Source: Glycomyces dulcitolivorans (lineage in GTDB: Bacteria; Actinomycetota; Actinomycetes; Mycobacteriales; Micromonosporaceae). Taken from it: DNA of 50,023 bases. Location: contig NZ_QFRW01000324.1 of NCBI RefSeq assembly GCF_003265355.1, forward strand, positions 1 through 50,023, in the 5' to 3' direction. The notes below the pieces were generated by a model. The model searched no databases. It was not told the origin of the DNA and saw only the letters and a program-made list of their open reading frames with translations. Below, in pieces: positions 1-8,111 of this stretch. Every line of letters starts with the position of its first letter. Position 1 is the first letter of the stretch. The position numbers were made by a program, and so were the translations under genes.

Positions 1-36
1 CCGCGCTTCGCGCGGGCCCGGCCCTTTGGTCTGCGT

Positions 37-181
37 CCCCCAAGGTCGGGAGTGTCGGCGCGAAGGCGCCCCCGGTTCAACGATGGCGCGGGGGTACGAC
101 AGTTCGGGGGCCGGCGCCCCCGAGGTCGGGAGTGTCCGTTCGCGATCCCCCTGTTCAAGGGTGGCTCGGGGGTACGACAGT
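37..181 (-). repeat. Tandem ~78-bp repeat (two copies)
   Basis: Two diverged copies of about 65 bp (37-103 and 117-181) start 79-80 bp apart. Both begin with a near-identical ccccRaggtcgggagtgtc block and end with gggggtacgacagt, while the middle differs. They lie in the intergenic region just after the stop of the minus-strand gene at 188. The copies differ at many central positions, so the duplication is not recent, and the conserved ends suggest that those parts are functional sites. Confidence 0.7.
80..180 (-). promoter_or_regulatory. Two PafBC/RecA-NDp-like promoter motifs
   Basis: Read on the minus strand, each repeat copy holds CTGTCGTAC, exactly eight bases, then CAnnnT (180-158 with CACCCT; 102-80 with CATCGT). 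This matches the layout of the actinobacterial RecA-independent DNA-damage promoter motif bound by PafBC (TTGTCRGTG-N8-TAnnnT). The -10 part starts with C and not T, so the match is imperfect. The target gene would lie leftward, beyond the window edge. Confidence 0.4.
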
Positions 182-187
182 GCGGTT

Positions 188-775
188 TCAGCCCAGCGTG
201 GCCTGGGCTGCGAAGGACGGGTCGATGCGCATGGTGCGGCCGATGTGGCCGGCCCAGGCTCGGGCTCGGGAGAGCGGGTGGTCGGGGAACTGGCGGTCGA
301 AGGCCGGGTCGTCGCCGCGGTGGAACGGGAGGCGGGTGCGCAGCTGCGGGTCGAAGGGGTGCGGCATGGCCCAGTCGGTCGGCATGCCGAGCTGCGCCAT
401 GAGGGTCGCCTCGCGCAGGCCGGTCATGCCCGATTCGGCGGCCGCGTACGTCAGCTGCGCGTACACGGGGGTCTTCGGGATCGTGTAGATCGCCAGGAAC
501 ACCTGCCCGGCCGGCAGGCCCGGGTGCGGGACCTTGGCCACCTGGTAGACCACCGGCACCCCGGCGATGTCGTAGCGCTCCAGCTCGATCAGGCACCCGG
601 CCTCGGCGTACATGCCCGCGAAGCCGCGCCGCAGCGCCCCGAGGTCGTGCATCCACGATGGCTCGAAGGCCTGGCCCTCGACGGCCTTGACCTCGATCTT
701 GTCGTCGCTTCCGGGGTTGGCCCACGAGGCCGGGCCCGTCTGCTGGAGTCCGCTGGCGTCAAAGGTGATCGGCAT
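188..775 (-). CDS. Hypothetical protein, 195 aa
   Basis: I do not recognise this family. The start is an ATG at 775. The protein is soluble-looking: there is no signal peptide and no hydrophobic segment long enough for a membrane helix. The middle part (about residues 55-120) alternates beta-type hydrophobic stretches and includes GVPVVYQVAKVPHPG and a YTIPKTPVYAQL segment. The C-terminal third is rich in Arg, His and Pro. Codon use is typical of the window, with strong G/C in third positions, which supports a real gene over the overlapping open frames. It stands alone on the minus strand, divergent from the membrane protein gene at 921. No function is proposed. Confidence 0.75.
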   Translation of the reverse strand: MPITFDASGLQQTGPASWANPGSDDKIEVKAVEGQAFEPSWMHDLGALRRGFAGMYAEAGCLIELERYDIAGVPVVYQVAKVPHPGLPAGQVFLAIYTIPKTPVYAQLTYAAAESGMTGLREATLMAQLGMPTDWAMPHPFDPQLRTRLPFHRGDDPAFDRQFPDHPLSRARAWAGHIGRTMRIDPSFAAQATLG

Positions 776-920
776 CGCCGCAGCCTATGCGAGTCCGGTC
801 CGTACGCGACCGGTCACGGCACACGTCCCACTTCCGCCCCCTCCGCCACAGGTGCGGCCCGCGCCCCACGCCGCCGGACGCGATCCCGAGAAGTCCTCAG
901 TGGGTTGCTAGCCTGAGCTG

Positions 921-1346
921 ATGACCACCGGCGACCAGCGCACGTTCACCATCGGCAAGGCCAACGGGCTTCCGCGCCAAGGTGCTGCGCCGCAACCGGA
1001 ACCGACGCCCGCCAAGGGCCTGTCGCTCCAGGTCGAGGGCGCCGCGATCGCGGGCCCGCGCCTCCCGGAGAAGCCCGGGATCCGCCTGCGCCGCCTCGCC
1101 GGCGTCGCGATCTGGGCCCTGGTGCTCGTCCTCGCCGGCGTCGCCTCGTCGATCGTGGGCCTGTTCAAGATCTTCGGCGAGGGCCCCGACTGGTTCACGC
1201 CCGCGTTCATCTCCGTCGGCGTCGTGGGGATGCTCCTGGCGATGATGGCGTTCGCGACCGTGCGGTTCAAGGGCGTGCCCTGGATGTTCATGGCCGCCGC
1301 GACGGTGACCCTCCTGGCCGCCTTCGTGATGCTGCGCCTGGCCTGA
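921..1346 (+). CDS. Small membrane protein, 141 aa
   Basis: An uncharacterised integral membrane protein. Residues 1-55 form a polar, Pro-rich cytoplasmic segment. Three hydrophobic helices follow at about 62-82 (AGVAIWALVLVLAGVASSIVG), 93-111 and 121-139. The ATG at 921 follows a TAGCCT box (909-914) by six bases, so the transcript is probably leaderless and this start is well supported. It lies 120 bp upstream of murI on the same strand. Small three-helix proteins of this kind are common next to housekeeping genes in actinobacteria. No catalytic motif is visible and no function is assigned. Confidence 0.8.
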   Translation: MTTGDQRTFTIGKANGLPRQGAAPQPEPTPAKGLSLQVEGAAIAGPRLPEKPGIRLRRLAGVAIWALVLVLAGVASSIVGLFKIFGEGPDWFTPAFISVGVVGMLLAMMAFATVRFKGVPWMFMAAATVTLLAAFVMLRLA

Positions 1347-1466
1347 GCGCCGACGAAAACGGGTCCCGATCGCTGTCAGTGTGGCGATCGCCACGTTGTC
1401 ATTTTGGCGACATTCCCGTGCCGAGCAGGGGCGCTGAACAGTGGTTTGGACGTACTCTCGGAGCCC

Positions 1467-2270
1467 ATGAACGACGCGCCCATCGGGATCTTCGACTCCG
1501 GTGTCGGAGGATTGACCGTCGCGCGGGCGATCAGCGAACTGCTGCCGGCCGAGCGACTCGTCTACGTCGGCGACACCGCCCATGTCCCGTACGGACCCAG
1601 GTCCATCGCCGAGGTCCGCAAGCTGTCCCTCGACGTCTGCGACCACCTGGTCCAACAGGAGGTCAAGGCGCTGGTGATCGCCTGCAACTCCGCCTCGGCG
1701 GCGAGCCTGGCCGACATCCGCGACCGCTACGACATCCCTGTCGTAGAGGTGATCCGGCCCGCCGTCCGCCGCGCCGTCTCGACGACGCGCACCGGCCGGG
1801 TCGGGGTGATCGGGACGGTCTCCACGATCTCCTCGGGCGCGTACCTCGACGCCTTCAACGCGGTCCCGGACGTCGAGGTGACCGCGGTCGCCTGCCCGGC
1901 GTTCGTGGATTTCGTGGAACGCGGTGTGACAACCGGCCGACAGCTCCTGGGCCTCGCCCAGGGGTACCTTGAGCCGCTACAGCAGTCCGACGTCGACACA
2001 GTCGTGTTGGGCTGCACTCACTATCCGCTGCTATCGGGACTCATAGGCCTGGTGATGGGAGAGGACGTGGCACTGGTGAACTCCGCAAGCGAGTGCGCCC
2101 GCGAACTCTACCGCGTGCTGACCAAGCGCGACATGCTGACCGCCAGGACCGACCCGCCCGCGCACCGGTTCCTCGCCACGGGGGACCCGGAGGCGTTCAC
2201 CAGGACCTCCCAGAGGTTCCTGGGGAACCTGTTCCCGAGCGCGGCGGCAGCCGTACTGGACAAGGTGTGA
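1467..2270 (+). CDS. murI: Glutamate racemase
   Basis: Makes D-glutamate from L-glutamate in the cytoplasm for peptidoglycan stem peptides. At 267 aa it has the usual family length. Family motifs are all present: [12 protein letters not shown] (residues 7-18, with the catalytic-site Asp), [12 protein letters not shown] (33-43), the first catalytic cysteine in ACNSASAAS (C73) and the second in [10 protein letters not shown] (C183, followed by H185). The reading frame is open upstream to 1404, but the protein homology starts at the ATG at 1467, which has a TACTCT box eight bases before it. The next gene, only 6 bp downstream, is an Rv1339-like hydrolase, the same order as in mycobacteria (murI then Rv1339). 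Confidence 0.96.
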   Translation: MNDAPIGIFDSGVGGLTVARAISELLPAERLVYVGDTAHVPYGPRSIAEVRKLSLDVCDHLVQQEVKALVIACNSASAASLADIRDRYDIPVVEVIRPAVRRAVSTTRTGRVGVIGTVSTISSGAYLDAFNAVPDVEVTAVACPAFVDFVERGVTTGRQLLGLAQGYLEPLQQSDVDTVVLGCTHYPLLSGLIGLVMGEDVALVNSASECARELYRVLTKRDMLTARTDPPAHRFLATGDPEAFTRTSQRFLGNLFPSAAAAVLDKV

Positions 2271-2276
2271 TCTGCC

Positions 2277-3035
2277 ATGAAACTCACGGTCATCGGATGC
2301 GCCGGCTCGTTCCCGGCGCCCGACACGCCCTGCTCGGCCTACCTGGTCGAGGCGGGGGGCTTCCGGCTGCTGATCGACTTCGGCACCGGCTCGCTCGGTG
2401 AGCTCCAGAAGCACGTCGACCCGCACCTGATCGACGCGGTCATCGTCACCCACCTCCACGCCGACCACTTCTTCGACGCGTGCGCGTACGCCGTCATGCG
2501 CCGCTACGCGCCCGACGGCCCCAAGCACCCGGTCCCCATGTACGGGCCCACCGGGGTCGGCGAGCGCATCGTCGCCGCCTACGGCGGCCAGGGCGAGCTG
2601 TGCCACCCGTCGCTGCGCGACGTCTACGACTTCCGCGAGCTGTCCACCGGGACCTTCGAGCTCGGCCCGCTCACCGTCACCGTCGACCGGGTCGCGCACC
2701 CGGTGGAGACCTACGGCGTCCGCGTCGAGCACGCCGGCTCGTCCCTCGCGTACACCTCCGACTCCGGCCCCTGCCAGGCCCTGGAGTCCCTTGCCGCGCA
2801 TTGCGACGTGTTCCTCGCCGAGGCCTCCTACCTTGAGGGCGTGGAGAATCCGAAGGACGTCCACCTCACCGGCAAGGAGGCCGCGGAGTACGCGACCAAG
2901 ACCGGGGCCGGGCGCCTGCTGCTCACCCACCTGGTCGAGCCGTGGAACTCCCGCGAGGCGACCCTCGCCGAGGCGAAGGCCGCCTACACCGGCCCCGTCG
3001 ACGTCGTCCGACCCGGGCAGGTCTTCGAGTTCTGA
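2277..3035 (+). CDS. MBL-fold phosphodiesterase, Rv1339/CpdA-like
   Basis: A metallo-beta-lactamase fold hydrolase of 252 aa. The zinc-binding motif THLHADH is at residues 58-64. Further likely metal ligands are H141, D162 (in YTSDSGP), H196 (in VHLTG) and H218 (in LLLTHLVEP). Family knowledge: the mycobacterial protein that sits directly after murI (Rv1339) is an atypical class II cyclic-AMP phosphodiesterase, and this gene has the same position, 6 bp after murI, so the two are probably co-transcribed. Degradation of cAMP is therefore the best guess. A ribonuclease Z-like or other phosphodiesterase activity cannot be excluded. The rph and rdgB genes that follow in mycobacteria are absent here. 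Confidence 0.88.
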   Translation: MKLTVIGCAGSFPAPDTPCSAYLVEAGGFRLLIDFGTGSLGELQKHVDPHLIDAVIVTHLHADHFFDACAYAVMRRYAPDGPKHPVPMYGPTGVGERIVAAYGGQGELCHPSLRDVYDFRELSTGTFELGPLTVTVDRVAHPVETYGVRVEHAGSSLAYTSDSGPCQALESLAAHCDVFLAEASYLEGVENPKDVHLTGKEAAEYATKTGAGRLLLTHLVEPWNSREATLAEAKAAYTGPVDVVRPGQVFEF

Positions 3036-3115
3036 GCGGGCCGCGACGGTCCTCTGAGGCCGCTTTGGCACGTTTCCGGGATACCGCCGTTGCACGCGCG
3101 CCGTAGCGTCGAAGG

Positions 3116-4930
3116 ATGTCGAGCGACGCCAACCCCCAGTACCAGCAGTACCCGGGACCGCCCAGCGGCCCGGCGTACGGCAGCCCTCCTGCGCAGCAGC
3201 CCCCGCCGGGCGCGTACCAGCCGGCCCAGCAGCCGGTGCCGTACGTCGAGCCCGGCGCCCCCTACCCCCAGCAGGGCGGAGGCGGCCAGCCGCCGTACCT
3301 CCCGCCGGGCGCGTACGTCCCGGTCCCGCCGCCCCCGCCCCGCGGCGGCCGCGGCGCGAAGGTCGCCGTCGCTGCGATCCTCTCGGTGGTGCTCATCGCC
3401 GCCGTCGGCGCGGTCGTGCTCTTCAAGTTCGTCCTCAAGGGCGGACCCGACCCGGCCGAGAGCTTTCCCTCGACCGCGGCCATGTACGTCGAGTTCAACC
3501 TCGACCCGTCGTTCGACCAGACCCCCAAACTCCTTGAGCACCTCTCCAAGTTCGAGGACCTCGACTACGACTCCACCGACGACATCCTGGCCGACCTCCT
3601 CGAAGAGTCCGGCCTCGAAGGCGTCGACGCCGAGGAGGACCTCTCGTCCTGGCTCGGCAACCGCCACGGCCTCGCCATGTGGGACTTCAACGGGCAGCCC
3701 TACGCGGTCGTGAGCCTCGCCAGCACCGACTCGGGGAAGGCCGAGGACGGCCTCGCGAAGATCCGCGCCGCCGCCGGCGTCCAAGAGGACCAGATGGCCT
3801 ACACCGTCGAGGACGACCACGTCCTCATGGTCGTGGGCGAGACCGGCGCGGCCGACGCGCTCGACGCCGCGAAGAGCGAGGCCGGCTCCAGCCCGCTCTC
3901 CGCCTCCTCCGGCTACGAGGAGGCCCGCTCCTGGCTCGACGGCGACCAGCTCGCCGTCTACTGGGTCGACATCGACGGCATCGCCCAGCTCGCCGACATG
4001 GCCCCCGCGGACTTCGAGCAGCTCTCCCAGCTCTACTCCGGGCAGCTCATCGCCGGCTTCTCCGCCTTCGACGACGGCTTCGAACTCTCCTACCGGCACT
4101 TCGGCAGCGAGGACGACCCCTGGACCGGCTCCGAGGACCTCCTCGCCGGCATGGGCGACCTGCCCGCCGCCGACTTCGCCGCCACCGCCCACGTCCCCGA
4201 GAACATCGGCGAGATCGCCGAAGAGGCGCTCGGCGCCTACGGCCTGCTCTACGGCGGCGAGGTCACGGCCGAACCCGCCGAACCGGCCCTCGACCCCCTC
4301 ACCGCCGACGAGTACGCCGAATACCTCGAACTGGAGGCCGGCTACTACGCCGGGACCCTCACCGCCGAGCAGGAGTCCCGCTACCTCGACCTCGAGAACC
4401 GGTACTGGACCGCGGGCACCGAAGAGGACCCCTGGGTCGACGACTACGACTACGGACCCACCGAGGAGGAGGTCCAGGCGATGGTCACCGAGTTCACCGA
4501 CCTCCTCGCGGGCGCCGACCTCAGCTTCGCCGGGGACTTCTCCGCCGACGAGGGCGTCAGCCCCGAGTCCATGCTCCTGTCCGCGCACCTCGCCGAGGAC
4601 CGCGCCGCCGACCTCCAGGCGCTCGTCGAGGAGCTCGTCGCCGAAGAGGGCGGCACCCTCCCCGAGGGCATCACGTCCGAAGGCTCCGAGATCTCCTACA
4701 CCGGCAGCGAGACCGCCTCCGGGACCCTCTCCGAGGACCCCCGCTTCAGCGACTTCGCCGCCGCCGCGCCCGACCGGTCCGCCGCCGCGGTCTGGATCGA
4801 CTTCGCCGCGGCCGCCGAGACCTTCCCGGAGGACTTCGAAGGCGCCCAGGCACTCTCGGCCTTCGCGTGGGCCCACGGCTCCGACAACGGCGACGGCACC
4901 GGCGTCCTGCGCCTGTACCTGACGGATTAA
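3116..4930 (+). CDS. DUF3352-type membrane-anchored protein
   Basis: 604 aa. Residues 1-80 are a Pro/Gln/Gly/Tyr-rich cytoplasmic tail with repeated PPGAY-type units. One transmembrane helix follows at about 83-108 (VAVAAILSVVLIAAVGAVVLFKFV). The remaining 490 residues are an acidic extracellular domain that looks like the actinobacterial DUF3352 family, which is of unknown function. Acidic, Tyr-rich insertions sit around residues 390-450. The ATG at 3116 is six bases after a TAGCGT box (3104-3109), which suggests a leaderless transcript. Codon use is typical of the region. The family name is from recognition of the architecture and is less certain than the topology. Confidence 0.85.
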   Translation: MSSDANPQYQQYPGPPSGPAYGSPPAQQPPPGAYQPAQQPVPYVEPGAPYPQQGGGGQPPYLPPGAYVPVPPPPPRGGRGAKVAVAAILSVVLIAAVGAVVLFKFVLKGGPDPAESFPSTAAMYVEFNLDPSFDQTPKLLEHLSKFEDLDYDSTDDILADLLEESGLEGVDAEEDLSSWLGNRHGLAMWDFNGQPYAVVSLASTDSGKAEDGLAKIRAAAGVQEDQMAYTVEDDHVLMVVGETGAADALDAAKSEAGSSPLSASSGYEEARSWLDGDQLAVYWVDIDGIAQLADMAPADFEQLSQLYSGQLIAGFSAFDDGFELSYRHFGSEDDPWTGSEDLLAGMGDLPAADFAATAHVPENIGEIAEEALGAYGLLYGGEVTAEPAEPALDPLTADEYAEYLELEAGYYAGTLTAEQESRYLDLENRYWTAGTEEDPWVDDYDYGPTEEEVQAMVTEFTDLLAGADLSFAGDFSADEGVSPESMLLSAHLAEDRAADLQALVEELVAEEGGTLPEGITSEGSEISYTGSETASGTLSEDPRFSDFAAAAPDRSAAAVWIDFAAAAETFPEDFEGAQALSAFAWAHGSDNGDGTGVLRLYLTD

Positions 4931-4969
4931 GACGCAGCCTGCGGGATCGGTCGCGCTACGCTCGACAGC

Positions 4970-6211
4970 GTGACCGATCCCGCACTGCACCCGCTGGCCA
5001 AGCGCTGGCCGTCCGCGGAGCGGCTCGTCGCCGAACCCGGCTCGACGCGCAGCCCCTTCCAGCGCGACCGCGCCCGCCTCCTGCACTCGGCGGGATTCCG
5101 GCGCCTCGCCGACAAGACCCAGGTGCACACCGCCGGCACCGCCGACTTCCTGCGGACCCGCCTGACCCACTCCCTGGAGGTCGCGCAGATCTCCCGCGAG
5201 CTCGGCTCGGCCCTCGGCTGCGACCCCGACGTCGCCGACGTCGCGGGCCTCGCCCACGACCTCGGCCACCCGCCGTTCGGCCACAACGGCGAGGACGCCC
5301 TCCACGAGGTCGCCGGCCCCTGCGGCGGCTACGAGGGCAACGCCCAGACGCTCCGCGTCGTCAGCCGCCTCGAAGCGAAGGCCCTCGACACCGAGGGGAA
5401 CTCCGTCGGCCTCAACCTCACCCGCGCCTCCCTCGACGCGATGTGCAAGTACCCGTGGGCCGCCAGCGAAGGCGTGCGGAAATTCGGCGTCTACGAGGAC
5501 GACCGGGCGGTCTTCGACTGGTTCCGCGGCGGCGCCCCCGAAGGCGCCAAATGCCTTGAGGCCCAGGTCATGGACTGGTCCGACGACGTCGCCTACTCGG
5601 TGCACGACGTCGAGGACGGCATCTACGGCGAGTACATCAACCTCGCGAAGCTCATGGACGACGCGAGCGAGCAGGCCGCCGTGTGCGAGGGCGCCGCGGG
5701 CCGCTACTGCGACGACTCCACCGCGGTCCTCGGCGAGGCCCTCCAGGAGCTCCTGCGCGACCCGTCGATCGTGCGCCTGCACGACTACGACGGCTCGTTC
5801 CGCGCCCAGGTCGCCCTCAAGGACTTCACCTCGAACACGGTGGGCCGCTTCGTGAAGGCCGCCGCGAAGGCCACCCGCGACCAGTTCGGCGACGGCCAGC
5901 TGCGCCGCTACGACGCCGACCTGGTGATCCCCGAGGAGGAGCGGATCACGTGCGCGCTCCTCAAGGGCATCGCGTGGCGCTACGTCATGCAGCCGCGCAC
6001 CTCGGCGTCCTGGTACACGCGCCAGCGGGAGATCCTCCACGACCTCGTCGCGGTCCTGTGCGACCGCGGCTCGGACTCGCTGGAGCCGATGTTCGCCGAG
6101 GCCTACGACACCGCCTCGGACGACGCGGCGCGGCTGCGCGCGGTCGTCGACCAGGTCGCCTCGCTCACCGACACGTCGGCGGAGGCCTGGCACCGGCGCC
6201 TCACGCGCTGA
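4970..6211 (+). CDS. dgt: Deoxyguanosinetriphosphate triphosphohydrolase-like protein
   Basis: Hydrolyses dGTP (or dNTPs) to the nucleoside and triphosphate and so helps set dNTP pools. At 413 aa it fits the dGTPase-like subfamily. The HD-domain metal ligands are visible: RLTHSLE (H67), the AHDLGHPPFGHNGE block (H96, D97, H100, H105) and the later SDDVAYSVHDVED segment. The N-terminal R-x-x-x-QRDRARLLHSAGFRRL motif is also typical. The start is a GTG at 4970, seven bases after a TACGCT box (4957-4962), so the gene is probably leaderless. Its 3' end overlaps the convergent trmB by 11 bp. Confidence 0.93.
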   Translation: MTDPALHPLAKRWPSAERLVAEPGSTRSPFQRDRARLLHSAGFRRLADKTQVHTAGTADFLRTRLTHSLEVAQISRELGSALGCDPDVADVAGLAHDLGHPPFGHNGEDALHEVAGPCGGYEGNAQTLRVVSRLEAKALDTEGNSVGLNLTRASLDAMCKYPWAASEGVRKFGVYEDDRAVFDWFRGGAPEGAKCLEAQVMDWSDDVAYSVHDVEDGIYGEYINLAKLMDDASEQAAVCEGAAGRYCDDSTAVLGEALQELLRDPSIVRLHDYDGSFRAQVALKDFTSNTVGRFVKAAAKATRDQFGDGQLRRYDADLVIPEEERITCALLKGIAWRYVMQPRTSASWYTRQREILHDLVAVLCDRGSDSLEPMFAEAYDTASDDAARLRAVVDQVASLTDTSAEAWHRRLTR

Positions 6212-6896
6212 TCTTGCGGAACTCCAGGTCGAAGATGTCGCGCCCGGCCTTGACGCCGCGGCGCTCGAACTTGGTCACCGGACGCCGGTCCGGCCGGGGC
6301 GCGAAGCCCTCGGCGGTGTTCTCCAGCGCCGGCTCGGCCGTGAGCACTTCGAGCATCTGCTCGGCGTAGTCGGCGATGTCGGTGGCGCAGTGGATGATCC
6401 CGCCCGGGCGCAGCAGTCCGGCCATGGTCGCCACGTGCTCGGCCTGGATGATCCGGCGCTTGTGGTGGCGCTTCTTGGGCCACGGGTCGGGGAAGTACAC
6501 CCGGACCTCGTCGAGCGACCCGGGCGCGATGCCGTGCCACAGCAGCGGCAGGGCGTCGCCCTGGTAGATCCGCACGTTGTCGAGCCCGCGCGCCTCGGCC
6601 CGGTCCATGAGGTCGGCGATGCCCTGCGGGTAGACCTCGACGGCGAGGAGGTCCCGGTCGCGGTCGGCGTCGCCCATCGCGGCGGCGGCCTCGCCGTTGC
6701 CCGACCCGATCTCCAGGATCACGGGCGCGGTGCGGCCGAACAGCTTCGCGAAGTCGACCAGGCCGTCCTCGGGCGTCCACTCCACGCCGTAGCGCGGCCA
6801 CAGGCGCGCGAACGCCTCGTCGTGGCGGGGCTTGTTGCGGCCCTGGCGGAAGTTGAACGTCAGGATGTGGCGGTGCTGCGGTTCCTCATCAGGCAT
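6201..6896 (-). CDS. trmB: tRNA (guanine-N7-)-methyltransferase
   Basis: Methylates G46 in the variable loop of tRNA using S-adenosylmethionine. 231 aa. The SAM-binding motif EIGSGNGEAA is at about residues 63-72, and the family signature VYFPDPWPKKRHHKRRI is at about 132-148. A conserved FDLEFRK-type ending is present. The start is an ATG at 6896. A TAGACT box lies about nine bases upstream, so the leader would be very short. The gene is convergent with dgt and overlaps its stop by 11 bp. It is followed upstream by the GlpR-like gene on the same strand, 39 bp away. Confidence 0.95.
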   Translation of the reverse strand: MPDEEPQHRHILTFNFRQGRNKPRHDEAFARLWPRYGVEWTPEDGLVDFAKLFGRTAPVILEIGSGNGEAAAAMGDADRDRDLLAVEVYPQGIADLMDRAEARGLDNVRIYQGDALPLLWHGIAPGSLDEVRVYFPDPWPKKRHHKRRIIQAEHVATMAGLLRPGGIIHCATDIADYAEQMLEVLTAEPALENTAEGFAPRPDRRPVTKFERRGVKAGRDIFDLEFRKISA

Positions 6897-6935
6897 AACC
6901 GCGCAAGTCTAGCCGCAGCACCGCTGTGACCTCGA

Positions 6936-7748
6936 TCAGCGTTCGAGCTTGGCCGGGGCCTCGTACGAGCGCCCGCGCACGCCCGTGGGGCCCTCGGAGC
7001 CCCGGCGGTCGGGCCGCGGCGGCGGCACCGGGTCGTCGTCCTCGCCGAACAGGAACGACTCGCGGGTGTCCTCCTCGACGTAGTCGCCGTCGGGCTGCTC
7101 GGGCACGTACGTCGGCGGACCGACCTCCTCGTGCTCGGGCTCGGCCGTGAGCATCGCCTTGGGGCGGCGCTGCGGCCGCAGCCGCTTCGCGCGCTCGCGC
7201 AGGAACCACACGTACCCGCCGAGGGCCGCGGTCGAGACGCCCGCGCCGATCCAGAACCCGGGGCCGGCGACGCCGACGCCCACGAGCTCGATGGTGGTCA
7301 GCGCGATGAGCACGTAGAGGATGCGGCGATGGCGGCGCCTCCACCATTCGGCGCGCATCTGCCGGAGCCTGGCCTGCTCGTGCATTTCGGGGTCCTCGCC
7401 GGTCAACGACTGGTCGGTCTCCAACCGTACCGAGTCCCCGCGGCGCGTGCCGCGCCGCTCCCACCCGCGCGTGCCCGGACGGCGCTGAGATCGTTGGGAG
7501 GCAAGCATTTCGTCGAGCGATGCGTCCGTTTCGCCCTGGTCTGGAGACCCCGCTTCGGGACTGAGCGGGACGGTCCGGTGCGAGGCGGGACGCGAGGGCC
7601 GGTGCCCCTCGCGGTCGAGCACGCGCGCGTCGGAGGTGGAGCGGTCCTCGATCATCCGCTCGTCGGGGTCGTACCGGCGGACCAGGGCCGGGGTCAGGGC
7701 CAGCAGGGCGGTTCCGACCAGAAGCGCCAGCAGTACCGATGCGGGCAT
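6936..7748 (-). CDS. Probable GlpR-like divisome membrane protein
   Basis: 270 aa. An N-terminal hydrophobic helix (residues 3-21) is followed by VRRYDPDERM, a long disordered charged region with VLDREG at about 43, two adjacent helices at about 147-185, and an acidic C-terminal tail with PTYVPEQPDG and DDPVPPPRPD motifs. This order (N-terminal helix, charged linker, paired helices, acidic tail) matches the corynebacterial gephyrin-like-protein receptor GlpR, a cell-division membrane protein. The call rests on architecture and short resemblances only. The start is secure: AAGGAGGTGA precedes the ATG at ideal spacing. No glp/moeA gene is next to it here, unlike in many relatives, which lowers confidence. 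Confidence 0.6.
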   Translation of the reverse strand: MPASVLLALLVGTALLALTPALVRRYDPDERMIEDRSTSDARVLDREGHRPSRPASHRTVPLSPEAGSPDQGETDASLDEMLASQRSQRRPGTRGWERRGTRRGDSVRLETDQSLTGEDPEMHEQARLRQMRAEWWRRRHRRILYVLIALTTIELVGVGVAGPGFWIGAGVSTAALGGYVWFLRERAKRLRPQRRPKAMLTAEPEHEEVGPPTYVPEQPDGDYVEEDTRESFLFGEDDDPVPPPRPDRRGSEGPTGVRGRSYEAPAKLER

Positions 7749-8111
7749 CGCTCACCTCCTTGCGTTGTTCGCGTCACAGTTTGCGTTCCCCCACGGTACG
7801 CATTGCCCTGACGTATTTCCGACAGATGCCTGGAACCCGGGCGTGAAGTCCCAATACCATCACACATGGTCACAATCGCATCACAATTCACGACTATGAC
7901 GGGTTTTTGCCCTAAACTCCGAGGAATGTCCCGTTCGCTGCACCGCCCATTTCGACGCGGCGGGCGCAACCGGAGGCCGACTCGATCGTTAACCCAAGGG
8001 AGACAGCGAGAACTCCTCCAATCCAGTCGACCGACCCGCCCGACAGAGCGACGCCTCCGAGCCCCCCGATCGTACGAGCTCGGCGCAACCAGGAAGGAGC
8101 ACCGGCGCACG
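7749..8111. other. 363-bp divergent intergenic region
   Basis: This gap separates the GlpR-like gene from the sigma-factor fusion gene. It holds the glpR-like ribosome binding site (7749-7760), a visibly less GC-rich stretch at 7785-7920 with three TCACA direct repeats, and a possible -10 (TATGAC, 7895-7900) for the sigma gene. The plus-strand frame is open from an ATG at 7866, but residues before 8112 look random and basic with atypical codon use, so I treat it as untranslated leader. Confidence 0.6.
7860..7890 (+). promoter_or_regulatory. TCACA direct repeats, PhoP-box-like
   Basis: Three direct copies start at 7860 (TCACACA), 7870 (TCACAAT) and 7881 (TCACAAT). The last two are identical heptamers separated by exactly four bases, giving an 11-bp period. 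This is the layout of mycobacterial PhoP boxes (TCACAGC-N4-TCACAGC) and resembles the 11-bp direct-repeat units of streptomycete PHO boxes. An OmpR-family response regulator is the natural candidate binder. The sequence match itself is partial. Confidence 0.4.

Noticed and set aside
1-15. Hairpin ccgcgc-ttc-gcgcgg at the window edge
   Set aside because: Too short and truncated by the window to call a terminator.
26-916. A plus-strand frame from 26 to 916
   Set aside because: Overlaps the minus-strand gene at 188-775 and has low-complexity Arg/Gly/Val sequence with no domain.
2984-6193. A 1069-codon minus-strand open frame
   Set aside because: It is antisense to the DUF3352 and dgt genes and has no recognisable domain; its biased V/G/E composition is a GC artefact.
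7866-8111. N-terminal extension of the sigma fusion from ATG 7866
   Set aside because: Sequence looks non-coding, overlaps promoter-like repeats, and a good ribosome binding site precedes 8112.
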